From contig NZ_KQ948996.1 in assembly GCF_001514265.1 (NCBI RefSeq), forward strand, positions 124,001 to 188,000: a DNA stretch of 64,000 nucleotides, written 5' to 3'. The translations under genes were made by a program, and so were the position numbers. Numbering within the stretch: position 1 is the stretch's first letter; each line of letters begins with the position of its first letter. The notes beneath the pieces were generated by a model. The model made no database searches. It was not told the DNA's origin and worked only from the letters and a program-made list of their open reading frames with translations. Origin of the DNA: Streptomyces resistomycificus (GTDB taxonomy: Bacteria > Actinomycetota > Actinomycetes > Streptomycetales > Streptomycetaceae). Of this stretch, positions 1 to 9,015 are shown one piece after another.

Positions 1-111
1 TACGGTGGTAAAGACCAGTCACAGCGCTTCGCGGTTGCACGGAATGTCGTGCTTTTTCCAGGGCCCGGCCCGGGAGCCCGTCGGTCCGCGATGGGGTCGA
101 GGTGCTCCGCC

Positions 112-152
112 GCCGATCGGCGGGGCACCTGTGTGATGCCCCGCCGATCGGC
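112..152 (-). terminator. Strong hairpin terminator
   Basis: A perfect 16-bp inverted repeat (arms 112-127 and 137-152, loop 9 nt) lies just past the stop of the metalloprotease gene on the minus strand. There is no T-tract, which is common for Streptomyces terminators. Confidence 0.7.
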
Positions 153-194
153 CTGATGTCGGTGCGGGGCCCGTGCCGGGCGCCGCCGGGGAGG

Positions 195-869
195 TTACAG
201 GCCGTCACGCACCATGGCTGCGACGATCTGGACGTGGCGGTCGGCCGCGGTGTTCGAGAACTCGTTGTCGTAGTTCAGGCCGTAGGGCCAGAAGTGCCCG
301 CCTCCGGTGGACAGGGTGGCCCCCGACCCGTCGAACCGCTTGACGAGCGCCGTTGCCTGGGCGCCGCGCCAGGTGCCCCCGGATCCGAGGGAGGACCAGC
401 CCGAGCTCGTGCCCACGCCGATGGTGTGGGCGATCTCGTGCAGTGCGGTCCGCTCGTTCATGTAACTGCGGTTGCCGAAGCGGATGGTGCCGTTGATGCT
501 GCCATCGGCGGTGGGTACGCCCGGGTCGTAGCGGACGGTGATGCTCTTGCCCAGGTCGCTGAGGTTGTTGTACCGGCTCACGGCGGCGTTCATGGCCGCC
601 GTGATGAGGTCGTAGGCCGTCCGCTGGTCGGCGGTGGGGTTGGCGGCCCTTTCGAGGGACCAGGTGATGCTGGCCGCCGCCGCGCGTTCCCGGGGCGGCG
701 ACTCGGGTGCCGGTGTGGATGCCGATGGTGCTGCCGGGACGGACTGCGGCGCGGCCTGGGCGATGCCGGGGCCGGTCAGCACGGTGGCCGCCAGCGCGGT
801 CATGATCGCCTTGTGGCGCCAGGGTGACGTCGTTCGCGCAGTGGGGTGCGGAGCTCGTCGCGGACGCAT
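195..869 (-). CDS. Secreted zinc metalloprotease-like protein
   Basis: This encodes a 224-residue exported protein, probably a small zinc endopeptidase. The N-terminus carries basic residues, a hydrophobic run and an AQA cleavage site near residue 39, so a Sec signal peptide is expected. The catalytic signature HEIAH is at residues 144-148, followed by TIGVG. The usual third metzincin ligand (HExxHxxGxxH) is not at the expected spacing; His in the later GGGHFWPYG segment could replace it. The start was chosen at 869 because AGGAGG lies 5 nt upstream; an in-frame extension to 1100 lacks such a site and would bury the signal peptide. It is monocistronic, with hairpins on both sides. Substrate and activity are inferred only from the motif. 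Confidence 0.72.
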   Translation of the reverse strand: MRPRRAPHPTARTTSPWRHKAIMTALAATVLTGPGIAQAAPQSVPAAPSASTPAPESPPRERAAAASITWSLERAANPTADQRTAYDLITAAMNAAVSRYNNLSDLGKSITVRYDPGVPTADGSINGTIRFGNRSYMNERTALHEIAHTIGVGTSSGWSSLGSGGTWRGAQATALVKRFDGSGATLSTGGGHFWPYGLNYDNEFSNTAADRHVQIVAAMVRDGL

Positions 870-1235
870 GGGTCCTCCTGTGGGGGGTGGGGTGTCGAGC
901 GTGGGGGGTGGCGGTGGTGGCGCACCGTCGAGGAGTCGCACGTTGTTCGAAATATTGAACAGACGTGACGTCCTCTCCGTCGGGCGCTCCGGAAGCCGGA
1001 TGTCGGCAAGTATCCAGTCGCGAAGTGCGACGTCAAGACCTCCCGCGCGCAACTCCTCGACACGATGGCGATTTCTTCCCATGTGCCCCTCATCTGCCAA
1101 CGAAGACAGGGCTGTTGGCAGCCGGTTGCACCTTGGGCGGGAAGTGGCACACCGCCCCGTGCGGTGTCATTGCGACAGGAAAGGTGAACATGGGATTGGG
1201 TTCGGCGCAGATGCTCCCTTTCACTTCTCGCGCAG

Positions 1236-1276
1236 CGCGCCTGTGGCCCACCGGGATGCGGTGGGCCACAGGCGCG
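1236..1276 (-). terminator. Strong hairpin terminator
   Basis: An 18-bp perfect stem (1236-1253 with 1259-1276, loop 5 nt) follows the stop of the I36-like gene and separates it from the metalloprotease gene. The rest of the 870-1288 interval shows no coding sequence and must hold the protease promoter. Confidence 0.75.
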
Positions 1277-1288
1277 AGCGAAGCGGTG

Positions 1289-1747
1289 TCAGGAGTCCAG
1301 GAACTTCCCGCAGGAGCCCTCGGCCACCCAGCGGTGGGAGCTGATCTCGTTGTCCACGTCGTAACCGCTGGTGAAGGAGAACCCGTTGAGGCTGCTCATG
1401 TAGTACTCGGACTTCTTGATGCAGGTGTGGCCGCCGGCCCAGTCCTCACCCGTCCCGTTGAAGACCTGGACGGCGAGACCGGAGGTCCCCTTGTGCAGGA
1501 TGGACTCCGCGTTGTTGGTGTCACCGCCCTGGAACGAACCCTGGCTGTTGCCCCAGTTCGAGTCCGCGCCTTCGGCGCTGCCGAGGTAGCCGCTGCAGTT
1601 GTCGTTCGCGTAGGCGTAGAAGTAGCCGTTGGTGGCGCTGTTCCACGCGTTGTCGCACGGGGTGGCGGCCTGGGCGCCGCTGGTGGGGACGATCACCGCG
1701 AGGCCGGCGAGGCCGAGAGTGGCAGCTGCCGCCAGGGTCTTGCGCAT
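1289..1747 (-). CDS. Small secreted I36-like protein
   Basis: The product is a 152-residue exported protein with a clear Sec signal peptide (MRKTLAAAATLGLAG..., cleavage after AQA near residue 27). The mature part is rich in Gly, Asn, Ser and aromatic residues and has several Cys (in NDNCSGY, HTCIKKSEY and GSCGKF), consistent with disulfides. The layout resembles Streptomyces secreted proteins annotated as peptidase inhibitor family I36 (beta/gamma-crystallin-like fold), but I see no diagnostic inhibitor motif. GGAGTGATC precedes the ATG. It lies next to a secreted protease, so an inhibitor role is attractive but only inferred. Confidence 0.55.
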   Translation of the reverse strand: MRKTLAAAATLGLAGLAVIVPTSGAQAATPCDNAWNSATNGYFYAYANDNCSGYLGSAEGADSNWGNSQGSFQGGDTNNAESILHKGTSGLAVQVFNGTGEDWAGGHTCIKKSEYYMSSLNGFSFTSGYDVDNEISSHRWVAEGSCGKFLDS

Positions 1748-1835
1748 GAGGGATCACTCCTTGGTCTGGTGGTGTGGTGCGGGGTGCTCCGCAGGCATGG
1801 CGCTGCGGACGTGTGGGGGTCCGGATCACCCGTTG

Positions 1836-2792
1836 TCAGGCGGTGGAACCGGTGATGTCCTCGGCGCGGGCCAGTGCCGCCAGGCCCATGCGCCGATAGG
1901 AGGCGATGTCCGCGGCGTACCGGCCGAGCTTCTTGTCGCGGTACTCGGCGTCCAGCGTCCGCGCCGTGTCGCCCAGCGGGGTCGTGGTCGCGCAGGTGGC
2001 CTCCGCGACCGCCAGTTCGACCTCGGCGGCGTGGGCCCGTGCGGACGACAACCCCTGGGTGAGCGAAGGGAGTTGTCGACGAACGCTCGGAGGATCGGCA
2101 TAGGGATGACCGGCTTGGCGCATGCACGTGGACCACTGCTCGACCGCGCGCCCGAAGCGCCTGTCCTTGAGGAGGGCCGGTACGTACAGGGGGGACAGGT
2201 TCGTGGCGATCTTCTCCGCTCGGAACCAGGTCTCGAAGTCGCCGTAGAGCCGGTTCCCGGCCTCGGCCTGACAGCCGTGTCGCGGGGTCCGGACGGTGCC
2301 GCCGGCGGGCAGCTCGGCGCTCAGCATCCCGCTCGAGGGGCCACCCTCGAGCGTACGGCTGTAACGGATGCGCTCCTGCTCCGGAAGGGCGTTGGCGTAC
2401 TTGCTGTTCGGGTCGTCGCGCTGGACGTGCTGAAGCCGGTCCGCGAGTCGCCCGCCGTAGCCGTTCTTCTTGGCCCACGTGACGTCGGTGAGCACGTATC
2501 CGCCGCCTTTGAGGTCGTCGACGGTCAAGGGCGACCACGCCCAGTACTTGAAGCCCTTGCTCTCCATGCACGTCTTCACCAGCCGCGCTTCGGCGCGTTG
2601 TACCAGGATCTGTTCGGCGTCGGTCAGCTCCCGGCCGACGGCCTCGGAACCGGGCGTGGCGTCGACCGATCCCGCCCCGGTGCCGCCGGAGTCGGCGCGG
2701 CCGCCGTCGTGGCTCGCGGTCGCGCTGCAGCCGACCGACGTGAGGGCGACGATCACCGCACCGACGCAGGCGACGGCGAACGCTCGCTTCAT
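1836..2792 (-). CDS. Putative lipoprotein of unknown function
   Basis: This is a 318-residue protein beginning MKRAFAVACVGAVIVALTS with a Cys at residue 22 (SVGC), which looks like a lipobox although position -3 is Ser rather than Leu. A low-complexity Ser/Gly/Asp linker follows, as is usual for anchored lipoproteins. The mature domain contains paired Cys in KTCMESKG, QWSTCMRQAG and EATC contexts, similar in layout to actinobacterial lipoproteins of unknown role. The start at 2792 is supported by GAGGGGG upstream; the frame stays open to 2915. No catalytic motif is recognised. Confidence 0.6.
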   Translation of the reverse strand: MKRAFAVACVGAVIVALTSVGCSATASHDGGRADSGGTGAGSVDATPGSEAVGRELTDAEQILVQRAEARLVKTCMESKGFKYWAWSPLTVDDLKGGGYVLTDVTWAKKNGYGGRLADRLQHVQRDDPNSKYANALPEQERIRYSRTLEGGPSSGMLSAELPAGGTVRTPRHGCQAEAGNRLYGDFETWFRAEKIATNLSPLYVPALLKDRRFGRAVEQWSTCMRQAGHPYADPPSVRRQLPSLTQGLSSARAHAAEVELAVAEATCATTTPLGDTARTLDAEYRDKKLGRYAADIASYRRMGLAALARAEDITGSTA

Positions 2793-2985
2793 TCCGGTCC
2801 CCCTCTGATACGGCTGCGACGGCTGGTGCCTTCGTGGCGGTGTGTGCCGCATACGATTCCGTGCGGTGCGGCCTCGGGCCATGCCTTTGCGTGTCACCGC
2901 AAAAGCGCAGGTCAACTAGGGGACGTGACTGCTCGGCGGTGCGCGAGGAGGGTGGCGCGGGCCGGGCGGGGCGTCGGTGCGACGG

Positions 2986-4032
2986 TCACGGCTGTGCCCG
3001 TTGTGTCCGGGAGGTCGACGCGCCGGTCGCGGCTCGGAGTACGGACGCACCGAGCGGGGTCAGGGTGTGCAGGACGGTCGCCCCGTTCCGGGTGGTGGTG
3101 ATCAGACCGGAGTTGCGCAGCGCGGTCGCGTGTCGGCTGGCGGAGGACGCCGACACGTCGGCGGCGCGTGCGATCTCGTTGGTCGTGGCCCCGGCGGCCG
3201 TGGCGTGGAAGGCGGCGGCGCGCGCCCGCCCCAGCAGCTCGCTCAGTGACCGGTCGGCGCGATCGGAAGCGTCGGCGAGGGTGCCCACCAAGGCTCCGCT
3301 CGGGACCGGCTGTTCGTGCAGGAGGGGGTAGTACAGGACGGGCGGCAGTTCGGGGTCGGCGAGGCTGACCGGGGCGTCCCAGCAGAAATAGGAGGGGACG
3401 AGGGTGATTCCCCGTCCGTTGAGATACAGGTCGCGTTCCTGCGCGGGGTAGCGGACGTGCAGTACGGGCCGTCGCCACTGCATGGTGGGGCCGAGCCCGG
3501 CGAGCATGCCCTCGATTCCCCCGTCCATGAGCCCGCGGCATCGCGCCGTGCGCTCCGCCTCGATGCGGGCCGTCATCCGGTCCTCGTAGGGGGCGACGAC
3601 GGCCTCGTAGTAGGCGCGTAACACCCGCACCAGTGCCTCCCGTTCGGGCAACTCCGCGAGCCGGGGAGCCCAGGAGGGCGCTCCGACGGCACGGTCGAGC
3701 AGTTCGATCTCCTCGCCGACGCGCCGGGGCGGGGTGGCGAGGAGCTCATCGAGCCCGCCGTTCAGGTCGCCGAGCGTCTGCGGGGGAGTGAGGAAGTCGG
3801 GGAAGTAGGCGGCCCTCGGATACAGAGGCAGCAACGTCGTGCGCAGGGCCCGCTCCAACCCCTGCTCGTGGACCGCCACCCTGGCCCCTCGGAACCACTC
3901 CGCGTAGGCCCACCGGCCCCGCCGCGACTGCAGACGGTGCAGGCTCGCGGCGATTTCCCACAGCGGGTCCGGCCCTGTCGCCACGCGGGTTCTGGCGAGG
4001 TCAATCTCGGTGAAATGTATCCGGAGCGCCAC
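2986..4032 (-). CDS. ArsR-type regulator with DUF5937-like N-terminal region
   Basis: This is a 348-residue DNA-binding regulator. The long N-terminal part (residues 1-250, starting VALRIHFTEIDLARTRVA) matches the layout of Streptomyces ArsR-like proteins annotated with DUF5937. The last 80 residues form a winged helix-turn-helix, with TNEIARAADVSASSASRHATALRNSG as the recognition region, cut short here only by the wing. The GTG start at 4032 has GGGGAG upstream; the frame remains open to 4452 without another good start. It is monocistronic. An inverted repeat about 62 nt upstream of the start is a candidate autoregulatory operator. The effector is unknown. Confidence 0.75.
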   Translation of the reverse strand: MALRIHFTEIDLARTRVATGPDPLWEIAASLHRLQSRRGRWAYAEWFRGARVAVHEQGLERALRTTLLPLYPRAAYFPDFLTPPQTLGDLNGGLDELLATPPRRVGEEIELLDRAVGAPSWAPRLAELPEREALVRVLRAYYEAVVAPYEDRMTARIEAERTARCRGLMDGGIEGMLAGLGPTMQWRRPVLHVRYPAQERDLYLNGRGITLVPSYFCWDAPVSLADPELPPVLYYPLLHEQPVPSGALVGTLADASDRADRSLSELLGRARAAAFHATAAGATTNEIARAADVSASSASRHATALRNSGLITTTRNGATVLHTLTPLGASVLRAATGASTSRTQRAQP

Positions 4033-4093
4033 GTTCTCCCCTGCTGAACTGGGCTTTTGCGGTCTGCTGCAACAGGATGGCCGATCCGGGGAG

Positions 4094-4108
4094 TTGTGAC
4101 AATCACAA
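4094..4108. promoter_or_regulatory. Candidate operator upstream of the ArsR-like gene
   Basis: TTGTGACAATCACAA is a perfect 6-bp inverted repeat with a 3-nt centre, 62-76 nt upstream of the GTG at 4032. Thirty nt further out, ACTTG and CAAGT form a second weak repeat. Binding by the adjacent regulator is inferred. The rest of 4033-4491 shows no convincing gene. Confidence 0.35.
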
Positions 4109-4491
4109 GAAGTACACGTGATATCCACTTGGCTCACACAAGTCGTCCCCGCGCGTCCGCCCTCAGTCCGGAGCGGGGAGGGCGATGGCCAGAGGAAAGC
4201 GGTCGCGTCCCGCGCGGTGAGTCGTTGACTTTCGTTCGAGCGCAGTGGGGCCGGGGGCGCGGGCCGAACCGCGAGAGGGGCCAGGCATGAGTACCGAGGA
4301 CGCGCTGACCGGCCGTCTGGGGTCGCTGCTCGAAGAGGTCGACCACGCTGTCGTGACCTCTGGGGGGCGCGGTTCACCAATGCCGGGTGAGACCGAGCGC
4401 ACCGGAGGGCCGCATCACCATGACCGGTGGGCAACTCCGCCGACGCCGGCACGGTGGACGACTCCCCTGGCCGCCTCGTGCCCGTGCGGAG

Positions 4492-5853
4492 TCACAGGTC
4501 GGCGCGGCTCAGGATGCGGTTCATCTCGGTGAGCGGTAGCGCAGGATGGGCGGCGGCTTCGTCGACGACCTGGGGGTCCGGGTCGGAGAGCAGTTGGTCC
4601 AGCAGCGCCTGCGTGATGTTGGGGTGACGTGCGACCCCGCTGCGCAGGAAGGACTCCGGGGCGGCGGCGAGTTGTCGGAGGGCCGTCACGGGCAGTCCGG
4701 GGTCCTGCAGGGCGACGTAGCGCACGTGCGGGCTCGGTTCGTCGACAAGTGTGCGCAGGACGTGACGCGGAAAGTTGGGGTGCTCGACGAGCAGCGGGCG
4801 GAGGTGGAACACCTCGCCGTGAGCGCGTACCAACCGTTCCAGCACCTCCGGTGGCGTGTCCGGCCTGCGTGCGGCGGCGCGGCGCACCATGAGTTCCGGG
4901 TCGTCGTCCAGCTGACGCCATGCCTCCTCGGGCAGGTCGCGGCAGGAGGCCAGCACCCGCCGGAAAATCCGGTGCGGAGAGTCCAGATACGTCATCCGCT
5001 CGTCGAGGGGCTGGTCGAGGAGCCACCACGGCTCGGCGAAACCGCAGCTCAGCGCCACTTCCGCCGCGACGCTTCCGCCCGCGCGCTCGGCCTCCACGAG
5101 CGCGAACAGCCGGTTCCGGGTCTCCCCGTCGACATGGCGACTGCCCGCCGCCGCGACGCGCACGATCGGGTCGTCGACGTCCAGGAGCCGGGCGACCATG
5201 TCGGCGGACAGGTGCGGATTCGCGGCGACGGCCTGATGGACGTCCTCGTCCCCGGTCCGCATGAGCTGTGCGAACTGGTCCGCTGTGAGCGGGACATAGT
5301 GCGCCACGTTGACACGCGTGGCCGGGTCGGCGAGACAACGGTCCCGCCATTCCGACGGGACACCCGGCTGGTTGTGCTCGGTGGCGGCTGCCCGGACCCG
5401 CGGATCCGGGTCGGCGAGCAGTCCCGTCTGCACGGCGACCGGCCGGTCTTGCCAGCCCCGGGCGACCGCGGCACGCACCTTAGGGTCCAGGGCCCCGACA
5501 AGCTCGGTCCGCGGCAGGCCGTAGGCCTCCTCCAGTGCCTCGACACCGATCGGCACCTCGCGCTCCACGGTGTGGCGGACGAAGTCCGCGTGCGCGTCAC
5601 GGATCGCCGGATCGGGATGCTCGGCGAGCCTGCGCCGCATCTCCGGGGAGAGCAGGTCCCCGTGCAGAAGCACCGCTGTGTCGTCGTCGCCGTGTTCAAG
5701 CAGTGCCTCCACGACAGCGTCCGCCAGCCGTCCGCCGCGCAGCGATATCCCGTGCCGGCCGGCCACGTGTGCGGCCAGGCGCACCAGGACATCCTGCGGA
5801 GCGGCCTGGTTCCGTCCCAGCCCGGACAGCAGCGGGTGATGGAGATGCGTCAT
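4492..5853 (-). CDS. HEAT/LRV-repeat protein
   Basis: The product is a 453-residue soluble protein made almost entirely of short helical repeats with a recurring D-P-x-x-x-V-R-x-A-x-A pattern (for example DPRVRAAATEH, DPIVRVAAAGS, DPELMVRRAAARRP and DPQVVDEAAAHP), spaced about 24 residues. This is typical of the leucine-rich repeat variant (LRV) and HEAT-like families, which act as protein-binding scaffolds. There is no signal peptide or catalytic motif. No Shine-Dalgarno is visible, but TAGGTT sits 6 nt before the ATG, so a leaderless transcript is likely. It stands alone between unrelated genes, so the partner cannot be guessed. Confidence 0.7.
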   Translation of the reverse strand: MTHLHHPLLSGLGRNQAAPQDVLVRLAAHVAGRHGISLRGGRLADAVVEALLEHGDDDTAVLLHGDLLSPEMRRRLAEHPDPAIRDAHADFVRHTVEREVPIGVEALEEAYGLPRTELVGALDPKVRAAVARGWQDRPVAVQTGLLADPDPRVRAAATEHNQPGVPSEWRDRCLADPATRVNVAHYVPLTADQFAQLMRTGDEDVHQAVAANPHLSADMVARLLDVDDPIVRVAAAGSRHVDGETRNRLFALVEAERAGGSVAAEVALSCGFAEPWWLLDQPLDERMTYLDSPHRIFRRVLASCRDLPEEAWRQLDDDPELMVRRAAARRPDTPPEVLERLVRAHGEVFHLRPLLVEHPNFPRHVLRTLVDEPSPHVRYVALQDPGLPVTALRQLAAAPESFLRSGVARHPNITQALLDQLLSDPDPQVVDEAAAHPALPLTEMNRILSRADL

Positions 5854-6208
5854 GTGCCCAACCTACTCAGCTCCTGCGGGCCGACCTGTCGCGAGAGTCC
5901 CGGCGGCGGGCGCGAAGGTACGCAGGCCCGGCCGGCCCGCCGCTCCCCCGTAGCGGCGGGCCAGGTCCTCGGGCCAGGTCCTCGGGCCAGGCCGCGACGA
6001 GGCCCTCAGGGCTGGGCCCGCGTCAGACGCCCGTACCGGGCGGACCAGCCAAGTGGCCGAAGAACACCCCCGGCCCGTACGTGATCGAGAATGCCGGGGC
6101 GTCGCCCGGATGTCGTTGGCGCACGGTGCACGTTTCCTTGTCTGTGCGTCTACACCGGCAGGCGACGGACGGCAGCTGCCTATGTCCGCGGCGGCCGCCT
6201 CGCACCGC
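5854..6208. other. Intergenic interval, no gene seen
   Basis: This interval holds the presumed promoter of the repeat protein (TAGGTT at 5860-5865) and a short GGCCAGGTCCTCG direct duplication near 5960-5990. I see no supported gene; a short minus-strand open frame at 6023-6205 has no recognisable features. Confidence 0.4.
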
Positions 6209-7201
6209 CTACCTCTGCTCGACCTCGAAGAGCGCCTGGAGCCGGAACTCCCTGGGGGACAGCCCGTAGGCGGCGCGGAAGGCGCGCGTGAAGTCGGAGG
6301 CGCGAGGGAAGCCCCAGCGGGCGGCGACGGCGTGGATGGGCATGGTGCGCAAGTTGGGCTCCGCCAGATCATGGCGGGCGCCCACCAGGCGTTGGTTGCG
6401 AATGAAGACCGCGACCGTCTCTCCCCGCGACTGCTGCTGAAAGATCCGGTGCAGGTAGCTGAGGGAGATGTGGTGCGCGGCGGCGATCACGGGTGGCGTC
6501 AGCGTCGGGTCGCGCAGGTTCTGCCGGATGAACTCCAGGATGCGCTGTGCCAGGGCCTGTTGCCGGGTCTCCGGCGGCAGGGTGTCCTCCGCGGCGAGCG
6601 CCTGGGCACACCAGGCCGACACCAGATCGAGTACCACTCTGCCCAGGCGTGGCGCGTCGAGCGGCTGCAGGGTGTCCGCCTGCCGGTCCAGGCCGACGAG
6701 GAACTCCGCGAGCAGAGCGCCGACACCCTCCCGCCCGGACAACCCACGGCCCAGCAACTCCCTGACCCGGTGCGGCGGCAGCGGAAGCAGTGCCTTCGGG
6801 AGGTCCACCGCGACGCCCCTGACGGCACGGCTCTCACGATCGTCCCTGGGCCGGAGGTCGTACGGCTGCGAGCTGTCGACGATGTGCAGGTCACGTGGAC
6901 CGAACACCTCGGTCCGGCCGGCGTGGTCGAGGGCCAGCCCACCGTCGAGCAGCAGCGTCAGGTGATACAGCTCGGGATCGGACTGGCGCACCATCTTCGG
7001 GTTCCGCAGGTACCGCGTGGGCAGGAACGACGACGGCCACACCGTCACCGGTCCCAGCTCCATCAGCCGGCACTCCGCCCAGAAGTCGGCGGCGTGGTCA
7101 CTGATGAAGTCGCTGGAGCGCGTCCGGCCGACCAGCTCTCGCCAGTAGTCGAACCTGTCCTCCGCGGGCACGTCCTCGCTGCGGAACACGGTCCCTATCA
7201 T
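6209..7201 (-). CDS. AraC-family transcriptional regulator
   Basis: This is a 330-residue regulator with the two-part AraC layout. Residues 1-200 resemble the AraC_binding_2 ligand region that opens with EDRFDYWRELVGRT. Residues 225-325 form the double helix-turn-helix, recognisable from PPVIAAAHHISLSYLHRIFQ and from AARWGFPRASDFTRAFRAAYG-type second-helix residues ending in SPREFR. GGAGAAG lies upstream of the ATG at 7201. It is divergent from the lipoprotein gene at 7319 with a 117-nt shared upstream region, so it may control that gene. The effector is unknown. Confidence 0.88.
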   Translation of the reverse strand: MIGTVFRSEDVPAEDRFDYWRELVGRTRSSDFISDHAADFWAECRLMELGPVTVWPSSFLPTRYLRNPKMVRQSDPELYHLTLLLDGGLALDHAGRTEVFGPRDLHIVDSSQPYDLRPRDDRESRAVRGVAVDLPKALLPLPPHRVRELLGRGLSGREGVGALLAEFLVGLDRQADTLQPLDAPRLGRVVLDLVSAWCAQALAAEDTLPPETRQQALAQRILEFIRQNLRDPTLTPPVIAAAHHISLSYLHRIFQQQSRGETVAVFIRNQRLVGARHDLAEPNLRTMPIHAVAARWGFPRASDFTRAFRAAYGLSPREFRLQALFEVEQR

Positions 7202-7318
7202 TGCGTTCGCTTCTCCGATATCCCTTGGCGGGCGATCCCGCCGACATCCTTGCGTCTTCATGATCTGACGTCGGGCCACCGTCACGGACGGCGGGGCACG
7301 CGGATAGGCTGCCTCGTC

Positions 7319-8218
7319 ATGCCCACAACAGCGCGCAGACCCTTCCTCGGTGCCACCGCTCTCACGGTCGTCCTGACCGCCGTCAGTGGCTGTTCGTCCG
7401 ACTCCGGCCAGGGCGACGGCGATTCGAGGGTGCTGCAGGCGCTGGGCACCCTGGCCGACGACAACGCCGCTGACGAGGTGACCTACCTCGACGCCGAGAA
7501 GACGCGGGCGTTGAGCAAGGGCGATGAGAAGCGGTTCTCCGCGGTCGGTCAGCCGGGCGGCAGCCCGCTGAACGCGTACGAACCCGGGCCGTGGGGGCAG
7601 AGCCTGAACGTCGCCCAGATCGACACGGCTGTCGACACCAAGAGCGCGGGCCGCTGGGAGGGTTCGTTCGACGCGGCGGCCATCACCGCGTCGCTGAAGT
7701 CCAACGGCTACCGGCAGCGCGGCGATGACAGGACGTGGACGCCCGCCGACGGCAAGGGTGTGTCGCTCCAGGTCACGAAGGACGAGATCGCCTACTCCGC
7801 CCACGGCGACACGGCCATGGCCGCCGTCACTCCGAAACAGGGCGCCTCGCTGGCCGACAAGGAGGAGTATCGGCGGGCGGTCGGCTGCCTGGGCGACGTA
7901 TACCGCGCCGACTTCCTCGCCCTGACCGCCACCAAACCCGTACGACTCTCCGCTCTCGGCCAGCAGGCGGACTCCGTCGCCGAGAACACCGAGGTGCTGT
8001 GCCTCGTGGTCAAGGACGAGGCGACAGCCGACCGTGCCGCGGCGAAGCTGCGTGCGGTCGTCGCCGACGAGTCGCCGAAGTTCGACGGCACGAAGGTGAC
8101 CGTGGAGAAGGGTGACGCACCTCTGGTACGGGCCGTCGTTCCGGACACCGCCGCGCAGCGACCGGGCCGGTTGGTCCGCTCCGACCTCGAACTGTGGATG
8201 GTCATCACTGACCTCTGA
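7319..8218 (+). CDS. Lipoprotein divergent from AraC regulator
   Basis: The product is a 299-residue predicted lipoprotein. It starts MPTTARRPFLGATALTVVL and has a good lipobox LTAVSGC with Cys at residue 25, followed by a Ser/Asp/Gly tether. The mature part contains two Cys (GCLGDVYR and EVLCLVVKDE) that could pair. No enzyme motif is recognised; the size and layout match Streptomyces lipoproteins of unknown function. No Shine-Dalgarno is seen; TAGGCT lies 8 nt before the ATG, suggesting a very short or absent leader. The divergent AraC gene is the likely regulator. Confidence 0.75.
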   Translation: MPTTARRPFLGATALTVVLTAVSGCSSDSGQGDGDSRVLQALGTLADDNAADEVTYLDAEKTRALSKGDEKRFSAVGQPGGSPLNAYEPGPWGQSLNVAQIDTAVDTKSAGRWEGSFDAAAITASLKSNGYRQRGDDRTWTPADGKGVSLQVTKDEIAYSAHGDTAMAAVTPKQGASLADKEEYRRAVGCLGDVYRADFLALTATKPVRLSALGQQADSVAENTEVLCLVVKDEATADRAAAKLRAVVADESPKFDGTKVTVEKGDAPLVRAVVPDTAAQRPGRLVRSDLELWMVITDL

Positions 8219-8289
8219 CCGACCTCGCCTCCTCACGGGGCGAGTCTGGCCGGCTGGACCGGCGTCGGCCGGGCGGGCATCGTGCCGCG

Positions 8290-8520
8290 GTGAGCATCAT
8301 CGTCAAGTTCTTCGTGGCGCCGTGCCACGAAGCTGCGTGGCACGGCTGGCCCCGTGGCCGCGGGGGAGCCCGGGATCGTCGCCGACCCCGAAGACGGGGC
8401 GCGACGACCGGCTGTACTGCTGGTCGGCGTAGCGTGCGAGGCCCGGGCAGCGAGGCCAGTGCGCAGCGCCCGGCCAGCTCGCCGACTCGGAGCTGCGTGA
8501 GTTTTTGAGCATCCGCTCGG
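8290..8520 (+). pseudogene. Possible decayed small gene
   Basis: A GTG at 8290 opens a frame beginning MSIIVKFFVAP, which looks like the N-terminus of a small Streptomyces hypothetical family. The sequence then becomes Arg/Gly-rich low-quality coding, and a better frame (EPGIVADPEDGARRPAVLLV) continues one register over. This suggests a frameshifted remnant. It fills part of the 8219-8604 interval, where nothing else is recognisable. Confidence 0.22.
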
Positions 8521-8604
8521 GATGGGCGTCAGCCATAAGATCGTTGGGCACAGGTGACACAGAAGTGCTGGCCAGGGATTCACCGACAGGCACAGGGAGA
8601 GACT

Positions 8605-8964
8605 GTGGCAGACATCCCGGACAAGGCGGGGCAGGGCACCCTGTCGGTCCTACGCGACACCATCGACGGCATCACGGTCCTCACCGTCCGCGGCGAGATC
8701 GACTTCCAGACCGTGACGGCCCTCCAGGACGTGCTGCCTCCGGCGGACGAGGCGTCCGGCCCCCGCATGGTGATCGACCTCGGTGAGGTCACCTTCATCG
8801 ACTCCAGTGGCATCAACGCCCTCATCAACGCCCAGCAGGCCCTCCCCGAACAGGGCTGGCTACGCCTGGCCCGCCCCCGGCCCGCCGTCCGGCGCACCCT
8901 TGAGCTCGTGGGGCTCGACTCCGCCATCCCCTTTTATCCGACGTTCGAGGACGCGCTCACCTGA
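8605..8964 (+). CDS. STAS-domain anti-sigma factor antagonist
   Basis: This is a 119-residue cytoplasmic protein of the SpoIIAA/RsbV family, which binds anti-sigma kinases and is switched off by Ser phosphorylation. The strand-helix core is clear: GITVLTVRGEIDFQTV early, then MVIDLGEVTFIDSSGINAL, with the predicted phospho-acceptor Ser at residue 68 in DSSG. The GTG start at 8605 has GGGAGAG upstream. No anti-sigma kinase or sigma gene is adjacent, so it is an orphan antagonist and its partner must be elsewhere. Confidence 0.88.
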   Translation: MADIPDKAGQGTLSVLRDTIDGITVLTVRGEIDFQTVTALQDVLPPADEASGPRMVIDLGEVTFIDSSGINALINAQQALPEQGWLRLARPRPAVRRTLELVGLDSAIPFYPTFEDALT

Positions 8965-9015
8965 CGTCGCGTGCAGAAGAGACGTGGGGGACGCAACCGG
9001 AGACACGGCGACTGA